From NCBI RefSeq assembly GCF_009827055.1, contig NZ_WUMK01000003.1:124001-188000 (forward strand): DNA of 64,000 nt. Direction: 5' to 3'. Position numbers and translations under genes: made by a program. The stretch is from Shinella kummerowiae (GTDB lineage: Bacteria; Pseudomonadota; Alphaproteobacteria; Rhizobiales; Rhizobiaceae). Under the pieces are notes generated by a model that made no database searches, had not been told where the DNA came from, and saw nothing but the letters and a program-made list of their open reading frames with translations. Positions 46,320-55,600 of this stretch are shown here, in pieces. Positions within the stretch are counted from its first letter, which is position 1, and every line of letters starts with the position of its first letter.

Positions 46320-46378
46320 CGGATAGGCATTCGAGAGCAGCCGGGCGGCGAAAAAATAGGAATCCTATAGGAATTTCG
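46320..46378 (-). promoter_or_regulatory. KdpE-like operator and promoter of the kdp operon
   Basis: On the minus strand: direct repeat ATTCCTAT twice with an 11-bp period, the second running into TATTTTTTCGCCGCCCG, then TATCCG at 46325-46320 exactly 33 nt after the TATTTTTT start. Same layout as the accessory operon promoter near 37453-37500. About 120 nt of leader then precede the first peptide gene. Confidence 0.6.
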
Positions 46379-46416
46379 GCGAACGCCGGTCAGATGCAAG
46401 CCGGCCGGCTGGCGGC

Positions 46417-47316
46417 CTATTGCAGCGTCGACATCAGCGCGGGGACATGCTGCTCGAAATATTTCGAGAAGGCGGCGATGCGCGGCGGAAGGGCCTGATA
46501 GGGTGGATAATAAAGCGTGAGCCACAGATCTGGCGGCGACCAGCGTGGCAGGACATGCGCCAGCCGGCCGGCACGCAGGTGCCCCGCGACATGAAAACGC
46601 GGCAGCAGCGCGACACCGGCACCTTCGGCCGCCATATCGGCAAGCACGTCGCCATTGTTGGCGCTGAAGGCACGGCCGGCGGAAATCTCCACGCTCGCGC
46701 TGCCGTCCGAGAGCATCCACGTTTCGCGCCGGCTCTCGCCGTTATAGGCAAGGCATTCTTCCGGCGTCAGTTCGCCGGGATGCTCCATCGCCGGAAACCG
46801 GCTGTCGGGCGCGGCGACAAGCACACGCGGGATCACGCAGACCTTCCGCCAGATCGTGAACTTGTCGGACGGTGCGGTGGAGATGCGGATGGCGAGGTCG
46901 AAATCCTGATCGAGGATGTTGACGAAACCGTCCGCCAGCGAGATTTCAAAATTGATCTTCGGATAGAGGTTTCGGAAGCCGGACAGGATCGGCGGCAGCA
47001 CGGCCTTGCCGAACCAGGTCGGCGCGCTGATGCGAAGCCGCCCCTGATCGGCCTTATGCGCATCCATCATATCCTTGCGCGCCGTATCCAGTGCCTGGAT
47101 CGCCGGCTGAATCTGCGCGGCAAAGATCGCGCCGTCGGTTGTCAACGACACCTGCCGCGTCGTGCGCACGAAGAGCTGCACGCCAAGCTCGCCTTCCAGC
47201 GCGGCAATGGCCCGGGTAATGGCGGCGGGCGCCATGTTGAGCTCGCGCGCCACCTGGGCAAAGTTTCGTTTCTCCGCAGCAAGCAGGAAAATGCGCAGGG
47301 CCTTGTAGTCGTTCAT
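46417..47316 (-). CDS. LysR-family regulator
   Basis: A 299-aa regulator with N-terminal helix-turn-helix (FAQVARELNMAPAAITRAIAALE) and a two-lobed effector domain. It is divergent from the isochorismatase-fold hydrolase with a 164-bp gap carrying an inverted repeat, so it probably controls that gene. Effector unknown. Confidence 0.9.
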   Translation of the reverse strand: MNDYKALRIFLLAAEKRNFAQVARELNMAPAAITRAIAALEGELGVQLFVRTTRQVSLTTDGAIFAAQIQPAIQALDTARKDMMDAHKADQGRLRISAPTWFGKAVLPPILSGFRNLYPKINFEISLADGFVNILDQDFDLAIRISTAPSDKFTIWRKVCVIPRVLVAAPDSRFPAMEHPGELTPEECLAYNGESRRETWMLSDGSASVEISAGRAFSANNGDVLADMAAEGAGVALLPRFHVAGHLRAGRLAHVLPRWSPPDLWLTLYYPPYQALPPRIAAFSKYFEQHVPALMSTLQ

Positions 47317-47337
47317 CTCGATTATTTCTCTAATCGC

Positions 47338-47352
47338 AATTCAATCGGAATT
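47338..47352. promoter_or_regulatory. AATTC-N5-GAATT repeat in LysR/hydrolase gap
   Basis: Inverted repeat 22 bp from the LysR start, with another ATTA-N6-TAAT repeat next to it; both are of the kind used as LysR sites. Confidence 0.35.
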
Positions 47353-47480
47353 ATTATTACAATTCTTCGACGCAATCAACACCGCTACACCTATCTCCAT
47401 CGACACGAGCTTACCGCAGAAACCGGCGAAGACGAGGGCAACCCCCTCCTTCCCACCAGCCCAGAGAGAGGAGACAAGCC

Positions 47481-48173
47481 ATGTCCAACAAGAAACTCGA
47501 AGTCCTGACCCCGGAAAACAGCCAGATCATCTTCATCGACCAGCAGCCGCAGATGGCCTTCGGCGTACAGTCGATCGACCGCCAGACGCTGAAGAACAAC
47601 GTCGTGGGCCTCGCCAAAGCCGCCAAGATCTTCAACATTCCCGCGACGATCACCACCGTCGAAACCAGCTCCTTCTCCGGCCACACCTATCCCGAACTGC
47701 TCGCCGTCTTCCCGGAAAACGATATTCTCGAGCGCACCTCGATGAACTCCTGGGACGACCAAAATGTCCGCGACGCACTGGCCAAGAATGCCGCGAACGG
47801 TCGCAAGAAGATTGTCGTTTCCGGCCTCTGGACGGAGGTCTGCAACACGACCTTCGCGCTCTCGGCTATGCATGACACCGACTACGAAATCTACATGGTC
47901 GCCGATGCCTCCGGCGGCACCTCCGTCGACGCACACAAATATGCCATGGATCGCATGGTGCAGGCCGGCGTCGTGCCGGTGACCTGGCAGCAGGTACTGC
48001 TCGAATGGCAGCGCGACTGGGCCCGCAAGGAAACCTATGATGCCGTGACTGCCCTTGTGAAGGAACATTCCGGCGCCTACGGCATGGGCATCGACTACGC
48101 CGTCACCATGGTCCACAACGGCGAGGAACGCGTCCACCACGGCAAGCGGATCGGCCCCAACCCGGCAAAGTGA
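47481..48173 (+). CDS. Isochorismatase-fold cysteine hydrolase, YcaC-like
   Basis: A 230-aa hydrolase with catalytic aspartate in IIFIDQQPQM, and cysteine in GLWTEVCNTTFAL (about residue 119). The C-terminal extension of about 40 residues past the core (AYGMGIDYAVTMVHNGEERVH) is common in YcaC relatives. Substrates of this group are amides or nitriles; not determined. GAGAGAGGAG precedes the ATG; an intrinsic terminator follows. Confidence 0.88.
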   Translation: MSNKKLEVLTPENSQIIFIDQQPQMAFGVQSIDRQTLKNNVVGLAKAAKIFNIPATITTVETSSFSGHTYPELLAVFPENDILERTSMNSWDDQNVRDALAKNAANGRKKIVVSGLWTEVCNTTFALSAMHDTDYEIYMVADASGGTSVDAHKYAMDRMVQAGVVPVTWQQVLLEWQRDWARKETYDAVTALVKEHSGAYGMGIDYAVTMVHNGEERVHHGKRIGPNPAK

Positions 48174-48197
48174 CCCCTCCCCTTTCCCGACAACATG

Positions 48198-48223
48198 CCG
48201 GCTCCGAAAGGGGCCGGTTTTTT
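48198..48223 (+). terminator. Intrinsic terminator after the YcaC-like gene
   Basis: Stem CCGGCTCC/GGGGCCGG with a GAAA tetraloop and six T residues: textbook Rho-independent terminator. The T-run touches the stop codon of the convergent cyclase gene. Confidence 0.85.
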
Positions 48224-49958
48224 ATGAGAGGGGCTCGCTCTCGTCATCAAGACTGCGGGACAAATCGTGCATGTCGTCGAACGCTACGACATTCAAGGCC
48301 ACGGAGCGCCCGCGCACGTCAATCCTGCGCTTGCCCTTTGCCGACAGATCGAGACCTGCCCGCAAGGCAGTCCGTTCAGAGGCGACCAGATAGGCGTCGA
48401 GCTCCTTCGCCACGCCCTCCAACCTGCTGGCAATGTTGACTGTATCGCCGATCGCCGTGATGCCGATTGCCGATCCGTAGCCGATGGCCCCCACGACCGC
48501 AGGGCCGACATGAATGCCGATTGCCAATCGGAGCGGCGCCCTCAATTCGTCGGCAAGCTCTTGATTGAGCTCACGGATACCTTCGCCGATCGCAACGGCT
48601 GCGGCAAACGCACCGCGACACGGATCAAGCGCACTGGGCGTGACGCCAAACAATGCCATGACCCCATCGCCGACGAACTTGTCCAGCGTGCCGCCTTCCG
48701 CCTCCACGGCGCGCCCAACCACGGCAAAATAGCGGTTGAGCAGAAAGACGACGTCAAAGGGTAACCGGGCCTCGACCAGTTTGGTAAAGCCGCGGATGTC
48801 GCAGAACAGGACCACGACCTCCTGCTCCCTGCCCGGCGCGACACTCAAGCGTGGCACCACCTCCGCGGCAGTGACAGCGGTCGACAACAGCGGAATGACG
48901 GTGAGATCGTTCATCGCGCGCAATTGGCAGGCCAACCTGACATTCTTGCCGGCGTTGATCCTGGCCAGCGTCTTCCGCTCGGTCTCCGTTGGCGGCGGCA
49001 GGCGATCCAACCCCTCGATGACGCGGACACGGCACGTCGAACAGCGCCCCTTGCCGCCACATGTGGAATTATGGGGGATGCCGTAGCGGCGGCTCGCTTC
49101 GAGGACGCTGAAGCCGCGTGGCACCCGGACTGTCTGTCCCGCACCATAGCGGATTTCTACCATGTTCCGGCGCAGGCGCAGATAGCGAAGGAAACGAAGA
49201 ACAAAAAGGCCGCCGACCAATGTCGCGAATATCGAATAGGCGGCCGTGCGCACCGTATCGATCAGCGCTGTGCCATCGCCGTCGGCCGGCATTGCCGTCA
49301 CGGAAGCATCCAGGCCGCCCTTCTCGGCAAGCCGTGCGATCGTCTGGCCCGCATCGATGAACCCCAGCAAGGCCAGAGAAGGAAGCAGCACGGCCGCGGC
49401 AAGAAAAACGGGCTGGTATCGCGCGAACCACGACCTCTGCCGCAGCCAGAAATACAGCCCGAGGCAGCCGTGCGACCAGGCGATGACAAGCACGAGGGCC
49501 TGCTTCACGCCGCCGACGGGAGAGACGACCCACAGATTGTAGATCACGCGGGCGTAGCTATCCCTGATGCCCGCGACTTCGTGGAGCACCCTGGTGCCCA
49601 GAACATGGTCGATCAGCAGGAACGGCAGCAGCAAACCGAAGGCGAGCTGGGCAAACTCACCCACCGGCATGCGCCACGCGCGGCGCGAATAGATGGCGCG
49701 CAGCGCCAGCGCAAAGTGAACAACGAAAGCGCCATAGAGGGCAAAGGTGCCCGGCATGCTTCGCCAGATCGTGAGAAAGACACCACGGCCGGCCTCCATG
49801 GCGCCGAGGGAAACCAGCCCAAGCGCGTGGTTCGCAAGATGGGTCGCAACGAACGAGAAGAGCACGAGCCCCGACGCCAACCGAACCTGTCGCGTCGAAA
49901 AGGAAGAACTGATGATGTTCGGCCTCCTGCAGTCGCGCCTCTCATCGCGCGGCCCCAT
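48222..49958 (-). CDS. cyaC: Membrane redox-sensing class III adenylate cyclase (CyaC-like: cytochrome b anchor, 2Fe-2S, cyclase)
   Basis: A 578-aa fusion. Residues about 20-265 form six hydrophobic helices with membrane histidines (HLANH, VVHFAL, LIDHVLG, AWSHGC), like a succinate-dehydrogenase di-heme b anchor. A 2Fe-2S ferredoxin domain follows with CGGKGRCSTC and LACQ supplying four cysteines. The C-terminal class III cyclase has metal aspartates in LFCDIRGFT and FVGDGVMALFG and the ITAIGDTVNIASRLE motif. S. meliloti CyaC is a quinone-responsive enzyme with such an anchor; the redox state would gate cAMP synthesis. The start lacks a strong ribosome site. Confidence 0.9.
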   Translation of the reverse strand: MGPRDERRDCRRPNIISSSFSTRQVRLASGLVLFSFVATHLANHALGLVSLGAMEAGRGVFLTIWRSMPGTFALYGAFVVHFALALRAIYSRRAWRMPVGEFAQLAFGLLLPFLLIDHVLGTRVLHEVAGIRDSYARVIYNLWVVSPVGGVKQALVLVIAWSHGCLGLYFWLRQRSWFARYQPVFLAAAVLLPSLALLGFIDAGQTIARLAEKGGLDASVTAMPADGDGTALIDTVRTAAYSIFATLVGGLFVLRFLRYLRLRRNMVEIRYGAGQTVRVPRGFSVLEASRRYGIPHNSTCGGKGRCSTCRVRVIEGLDRLPPPTETERKTLARINAGKNVRLACQLRAMNDLTVIPLLSTAVTAAEVVPRLSVAPGREQEVVVLFCDIRGFTKLVEARLPFDVVFLLNRYFAVVGRAVEAEGGTLDKFVGDGVMALFGVTPSALDPCRGAFAAAVAIGEGIRELNQELADELRAPLRLAIGIHVGPAVVGAIGYGSAIGITAIGDTVNIASRLEGVAKELDAYLVASERTALRAGLDLSAKGKRRIDVRGRSVALNVVAFDDMHDLSRSLDDESEPLS

Positions 49959-50053
49959 CTTGCGGGATCGGAATCGCGGTACGCTACCGGATAAACATGA
50001 TTTGACCGGGCAGCGTCAATCCATGGCGGCTTGTAGAGCGATCGACCCACGAC

Positions 50054-50096
50054 GTCGTGAACCGGTCAGGGTCGATAGCCCCGACCGGTTCATGAC
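50054..50096 (-). terminator. Hairpin after the short-chain dehydrogenase gene
   Basis: A 13-bp stem with one G-T pair centred on TGAACCGGTC/GACCGGTTCA and a 15-nt loop, 65 bp downstream of the dehydrogenase stop. Likely transcription end; no T-run. The rest of the 202-bp gap to the cyclase start shows nothing else. Confidence 0.5.
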
Positions 50097-50160
50097 ACAG
50101 GTTAAGCCTATGCAACCTCGGCGGCTGCGGCCAAGGGACCGGCCACCTCACTTCTCCGGC

Positions 50161-50934
50161 TTATTTGGTGGTGTAGCCGCCATTGACCAGGATGGTCTGC
50201 CCGGTCATCCACCAACCGTCCGAAACGAGGAAGCGGATATAGGGCACGATGTCCTCGATGTCGGTCAGGCCGGTCTTGGAGAAGCCGGACAATGCGGCCG
50301 CCGTCTTGTGGTAGGCGACCGCGTCGGCCCCTTCGGCCGGATAGAAGAAGGGCGTATCCATAGGGCCGGGGCCAATCGCCGTCACCGAGATGCCGCGCTC
50401 GCCGAACTCCTTGGATGCCGCGCGCGTAAAATGTTCGACCGGCGCCTTGGTTCCGGCATAGCTGGAGTAGAACGGCGTATAGGCGCCAAGCAGCGATGTG
50501 ACGAGCGTGCAGATCTTGCCGTTGTCGTTCAGCGTCTTGCCGGCCTCCTTGAGGAAGAAGAAGGCCGTCTTCGCGTTGACCGCGCTCATCGCGTCATATT
50601 CGGCCTCGGAAATCTCGACGATCGGTTTCTTCAGCACCCTGCCGAGGGTGTTGATGGCGATGTCAGGACGCCCAAGGGTGGCCACGACATCGGCGAAAAG
50701 TTTTTCGACGGCACCGGCCGTCGTCAGATCAGCCTGGAAAGCGACCGCTTCGGCACCCGCCGCTTTGACCGCTGCAACCGTCGCATCGGCATCCGCCTTC
50801 GTGGCGGCGCTGTTGTAGTGGATGGCGACGGCCTTGGCGCCGTGAGCGGCGAAGTCGCGGGCGATCAAGCCGCCGAGGTTTTTTGCGCCGCCGGCAATGA
50901 TGACGGTCTTACCCTTGATGGTATGGTCAGTCAT
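50161..50934 (-). CDS. Short-chain dehydrogenase/reductase
   Basis: A 257-aa NAD(P)-dependent enzyme. Cofactor loop GGAKNLGG (variant of TGxxxGxG), NTLGRV in place of NNAG, catalytic Ser near TSLLGAY, and Tyr/Lys as YAGTK, so the active site is complete. Start at 50934 with AAGGAGA before it. Divergent LysR gene 109 bp away likely controls it. Substrate unknown. Confidence 0.9.
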   Translation of the reverse strand: MTDHTIKGKTVIIAGGAKNLGGLIARDFAAHGAKAVAIHYNSAATKADADATVAAVKAAGAEAVAFQADLTTAGAVEKLFADVVATLGRPDIAINTLGRVLKKPIVEISEAEYDAMSAVNAKTAFFFLKEAGKTLNDNGKICTLVTSLLGAYTPFYSSYAGTKAPVEHFTRAASKEFGERGISVTAIGPGPMDTPFFYPAEGADAVAYHKTAAALSGFSKTGLTDIEDIVPYIRFLVSDGWWMTGQTILVNGGYTTK

Positions 50935-51032
50935 GGTGTGGGTCTCCTTGAGCAATACTTCGGCCGGGCATGGTGCCCGCCTGACGCCAGAGCAAACTTA
51001 TCGGCTGCAATGTTGCAATAAAGCCGGACAGT

Positions 51033-51049
51033 CTGACATCATATGTCAG
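51033..51049. promoter_or_regulatory. Palindrome overlapping the LysR start codon
   Basis: CTGACAT-CAT-ATGTCAG is a perfect 7-bp inverted repeat whose right arm contains the ATG of the LysR gene. A second repeat GCAA-TG-TTGC lies 20 bp upstream. Likely autoregulatory operator. Confidence 0.45.
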
Positions 51050-51996
51050 GATCAACGAACAATGGCGGGGACCGCTTGGACCGCATTGACCTCTTCCGCA
51101 TCTTCACCCGCGTCGTCGAAAGCGCGAGCTTCACCCGGGCGGCGGATACGCTCGGCCTTCCCCGTTCGTCGGTCTCGGCGGCGATAGCAACCCTGGAAGG
51201 TCGGCTTGGCGCCCGCCTGCTGCATCGCACGACCCGGCGGGTGTCCCCCACCCAGGATGGTGTGGCCTTCTATCAGCGCTGCCTGCACCTGATCGCCGCC
51301 GTCGAGGAGGCGGAAGGCCTGTTCGGCGACAACAGCGCCGCCCCCGCCGGCCGGCTGCGCATCGACGTGCCGGGACGGATCGGCCGGCTCATCATCGCGC
51401 CCGCACTGCCGGATTTCCTCGACCGCTTCCCGGCGATCGACATCGATCTCGGCGTGACGGACCGGGCGGTCAATCTGGTGGAGGACAGCGTCGATTGTGT
51501 GCTGCGCGTCGGCCCGCTGACCGATTCCGGGCTGATTGCCCGTTCGATCGGGCATCTGCCGCTGATCAATGTCGCCAGCGCGGGCTACATCGCTCGGCAC
51601 GGCGCGCCGCAAACACCGGACGATCTTGGCGCGCATTGGGCGGTCAACTACGCCTCGCCGTCCACCGGCCGGGTTGAGCCTTGGGAATGGCTGGAGGACG
51701 GCGTGCTGCGCACCCTACCGATGCGCGGACGCGTCACGGCCAACAGCGCCGAAGCCTATATTGCCTGCTGCCTCGCCGGTCTCGGCCTGATCCAGATCCC
51801 CGCCTATGACGTCCGCCAGCATCTCGATGCGGGCGACCTCGTCGAGGTCATGCCGCAGCACCGCGCCGAACCGCTGCCGATGACGCTGCTCTACCCGCAC
51901 CGCCAGCATCTTTCCCGCCGCCTGCAGGTCTTCGCCGATTGGCTGGAACGCCTGCTCAAACAAGTCGTTCTGCCCCAACAGTCGGCTGTCGGATGA
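51043..51996 (+). CDS. LysR-family regulator
   Basis: A 317-aa LysR protein: helix-turn-helix FTRAADTLGLPRSSVSAAIATLE near residues 28-50 and effector domain of the DmlR/PgrR branch (RLRIDVPGRIGRLIIAPALP). Divergent from the short-chain dehydrogenase gene, which is the expected target. Confidence 0.9.
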   Translation: MSGSTNNGGDRLDRIDLFRIFTRVVESASFTRAADTLGLPRSSVSAAIATLEGRLGARLLHRTTRRVSPTQDGVAFYQRCLHLIAAVEEAEGLFGDNSAAPAGRLRIDVPGRIGRLIIAPALPDFLDRFPAIDIDLGVTDRAVNLVEDSVDCVLRVGPLTDSGLIARSIGHLPLINVASAGYIARHGAPQTPDDLGAHWAVNYASPSTGRVEPWEWLEDGVLRTLPMRGRVTANSAEAYIACCLAGLGLIQIPAYDVRQHLDAGDLVEVMPQHRAEPLPMTLLYPHRQHLSRRLQVFADWLERLLKQVVLPQQSAVG

Positions 51997-52097
51997 TGGG
52001 TCGCATTCTTCTTCGCCAGCCGAAAACGCCTTCGTTTCCTCGTGGTCTGCCTCTATCGTCTCGAAAACCACCCATCGACTGAAGGACTGATTCGAAA

Positions 52098-52679
52098 ATG
52101 GACGTCGTCTTCTCTCCAGAGCTCTCGGTTTGCGGGATCGAGGAACTGCCGGGCCAGCAGGCCCGCAACGTGACCCATGTGCTGTCGATTATCGACCCGG
52201 AATACCCGGAGCTGGACGTGTTCCAGACCTATGGCCAGCACCATCGGACCACGCTGCGCTTTCACGATATCATTGCCGCAGCACCGGATCGGACCATGCC
52301 GCATCCCGACCATGTGGAAGCGATCTTGAAGTTCGGCTCGGACTTCCACGGGCGGCAGGAGGCGAGCCATCTACTCGTGCATTGCCATATGGGCATTTCG
52401 CGCTCGACAGCCGCCACGCTGACCTTGATGGCGCAGGCCAATCCGGACGAACCGGGCGAGGCCTTATTCACCCGTCTTGCCGCCATTCGTCCGCAGGCCT
52501 GGCCGAACTCGCAGATGGTCGGCTTCGCCGACGAGCAACTTGGCCGCAAGGGTGATCTCACGGCGGCACTCGGCCGCCACTACGGCCGCCAGATCAGGAA
52601 CCGTCCTCAGTTCACCGAATGGATGACGACCCTGGGCCGCAAGGCCGAACTCGATATGGCGATTTTCGAGAGCGCCTAG
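52098..52679 (+). CDS. Cysteine-based protein tyrosine phosphatase-like protein
   Basis: A 193-aa cytosolic protein with the CX5R phosphatase loop HCHMGISRST at about residue 97-106 and a preceding LRFHDI segment that could supply the general acid aspartate, as in dual-specificity phosphatases. Bacterial homologues are usually annotated as tyrosine phosphatase without known target. Its TAG stop shares the palindrome CTAG with the stop of the convergent CHAT gene. Confidence 0.82.
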   Translation: MDVVFSPELSVCGIEELPGQQARNVTHVLSIIDPEYPELDVFQTYGQHHRTTLRFHDIIAAAPDRTMPHPDHVEAILKFGSDFHGRQEASHLLVHCHMGISRSTAATLTLMAQANPDEPGEALFTRLAAIRPQAWPNSQMVGFADEQLGRKGDLTAALGRHYGRQIRNRPQFTEWMTTLGRKAELDMAIFESA

Positions 52680-55600
52680 TTCTCGAACAGCACGAACGCG
52701 GCCCAGACCAGCGGATCCCTTGCCGTCGGGATCCGCCCCTCGATGGCATCGCGCCGTGTGCTGCGCAATGCGGCAGCATAGGTCTGGCCGGCCTTCAGGT
52801 GCTCGTAGAAACGCACCATGAAATCCGCTGTCCCGTCGTCGGCGACAGGCCAGAGCGTCAGGAGGGAGCGCTTTGCACCGGCAAGACCCGCGGCGGTCGG
52901 CAGGCCCCGCACGCCGCCGACGAAGGCCTCGTCGCCACGGCCCGTCTCACAGGCGGACAACACCAGCAGGTCGAGGCCGGAAAGATCCCAGCCCATCAAT
53001 TCAAAGGCATAGAGCCGCCCGTCCTTCTCGTCGCGGCGCATGGCGCGACTGTCACCGGACTGTGCCAGGATGACCTCGCTCTGCCAGAGCGTATCGACAT
53101 TGCTGGCCCCGCCGTTCTTCGGGCTGCCATAGGCCCCGTGCGTGGCGAGATGCGCAATGGCAGCACCTGTCATGCGCTCGTGCAGTGTCGTTTCGCCGAC
53201 ATCCGCACCCGTGAGGGTTTCGATTTTCATACCGGGACGGGACAGGACCTTGCCGATGGCTTCCACCTCGCGCAGCGTGCCCGGCAGGGGCATGGCACCG
53301 CTCTCCTCTCCCCTCGCATAGTCGATGCCACCCGCCAGCACGACCCGGCCCTCTGCGGGCAGCGCGCCATCGGCGACGGCCCGGTAGAGCGCCTCCGGTT
53401 CGGTCAGGAGCCGCAGGGTGAAGCGCTCTTCGAGCAATGTGCCGCCAGCATCCTCCAGCAGCGAAAAGGGCAAGGCGAACAATCTCCCATCCGGCACGAT
53501 AAACAGCGTCTTCGCGTTTGAGATTTCCCGTTCGAGCGGCGCGACCAACCGGTCATGCAGGCGGGTGAAGGCGCGTTTGCTCGCGTCTATGCGCAATCCT
53601 CTGCTGTCATCTCCACTGAGGCCCCGCGTCTGAAGGGCCGCGACAATCTCCTCGTCGTTCGACAGCAGTTCCCGTGGATCGCCGAGCGCTTTCAAAACCG
53701 GTGCAACACCTTTTCGCCAGACGATGGCATAGAGCCTGGTATCCGCTATCGGATCGGCGCTTTCCCTGTCCGCCCGCCACTTGCGCGTCGTGAAGTACTG
53801 AACAAGCGCCTGGTCTTGTCCGAGCAGATCCGCCGGCGTCGGCAGCGGCTGGTTCAGCACCGTTTCGCGATCGAGGTGGTAGCGCGCGACGATCCGGTCG
53901 TTGAGCTGCTGCTCAAGCGTCTTGGTTTCCGCCAGATATTCATAGGCGAGGTCCTGCTCGACATCGGCCGCGAACGTCTCGCGGGCAATGCGCGACAGGC
54001 GCGAGATGCGGTCGAGCAGGCGGGCGGTCTCGCGATCCGACGGATCGATCTTGCGGGCGAGCTTCAGGACGTTGTCGGCATCGGCGGTCGCCAGCGACGG
54101 CCAGCGCCGCGTCGCATCGGCGAAGGCTGGAACAGCCGTAGGGTTGCGTTCGGCAAAGCGCGCATAGTCGTAGAGCATGCCATCGGCCATGGCGCGTATC
54201 GCTTCACCGACCTCCCGCCCGCCGGCGACCGATACCTGGAGATGGACCCAGCCGAGCATGTCGCGGTCGATGCCGGCAAATTCCTGCGCGGCGGTCGCTT
54301 TGTCCGTTGTGGCTTTGGCATTCGCAATGGCAATGCGCCCGGCAAAGGCGAGCGGATGGGCCATGCCCATCTCACCACCGGCAATGCTGTAGGCCTGCTG
54401 CAAGTGCTTGATTTGCTGTGCCGTATTGCCTTCCTTCGCAAAATGACTGGCAAGCAGATCGGCCGCCTTCATGCTCAATATGGCGGGGTAGTTGGAATCA
54501 GTGATGAGCGCATCCATGCGGCTGACGGCGGCCGCATCCATCGGAGCGGCACCCGACAGGAGGTCGGTATAGGCGAGCCAAGCCTCCATGCCGGCAATCG
54601 TCACCGGATCGCCGAGCGCCCTGGAAATATCGAGGCAAAGCGCGAAATAGCGGCGTGCTTCATCATAGTCGCCGAGATCGAGATAGTTCTGCGCGGTGTT
54701 GTTGGCGCTCACCAGCGTGTTGAAGTGGTTCTGCCCGTAATGGCGGGTCCGGTTCTCCAGCACCTTGAGATCATAGTCGAGTGCGCGCGATGGCGACCCG
54801 AGGCCGCGCAGCATGTCGGCCAGATTGTTGGCGATGCGCCAGGTAACGGTATCGTCGTCACCGAGCGACTTCTGGGCGATCTCGTAATTGCGCCATTCAA
54901 GATCGATCGCGGTGCCGTATTGCCCGACATCGGACAGGGCCGTCGCCAGCTTGTCCGTGGCATGGATCAGTTCTGGCGACTCGTGGCCGTAGAAGCGGGC
55001 ATAGAGATTGGTCGCCATCGAATAGAGCGGCACGAAATGTTGCTGGGCATCCGGCACCGCGGAGCGGAACTCCGCATAGGCGAGGTAAAAATCGGCCAGC
55101 TCCTTCGCATCGGCCCGGATCGCCCGTGTCTGCTCGGCCTCGTGGAAGAACGCGGCTGCCTCGTCGTTGAGGACGCTGGCGTGAAGGCTGCGGGCGATCT
55201 GCGTGTAGTGCCGCAGTGTCACGCCGTGCAGTTCGGTCTTCTGCGAGGCGGCGAGCGCCACCCGGATCTTCTTCAGGCCATCCTCAAGCCGGCCGTTTTC
55301 GAGCAGGCTGTAGGCGGTGCGGACGCGGCCGTCGATGTCCTGCTCGCTGTTCCTGCCATGCGCCTTACGGATCCGCTCCTCATAGAGCTCGCCAAGTGCA
55401 TCCTGCCGGTCCTTGTCGCCAAGTTTGCCCTTGGCATCCATCAGCAGTTCGAGCAGCAGGTTGGCCCGCGTCTCCTCGACCGGTTCCAGCGTTGCCAGCA
55501 GCTCCTGCATTCGGGGATAGTATTCCTTGTCGACGCCAGCAGCATCGCCCGCACGCATGGCGTAGTCGGCGGCCGAAACCGCATAGCTCGCGGCAAGCCA

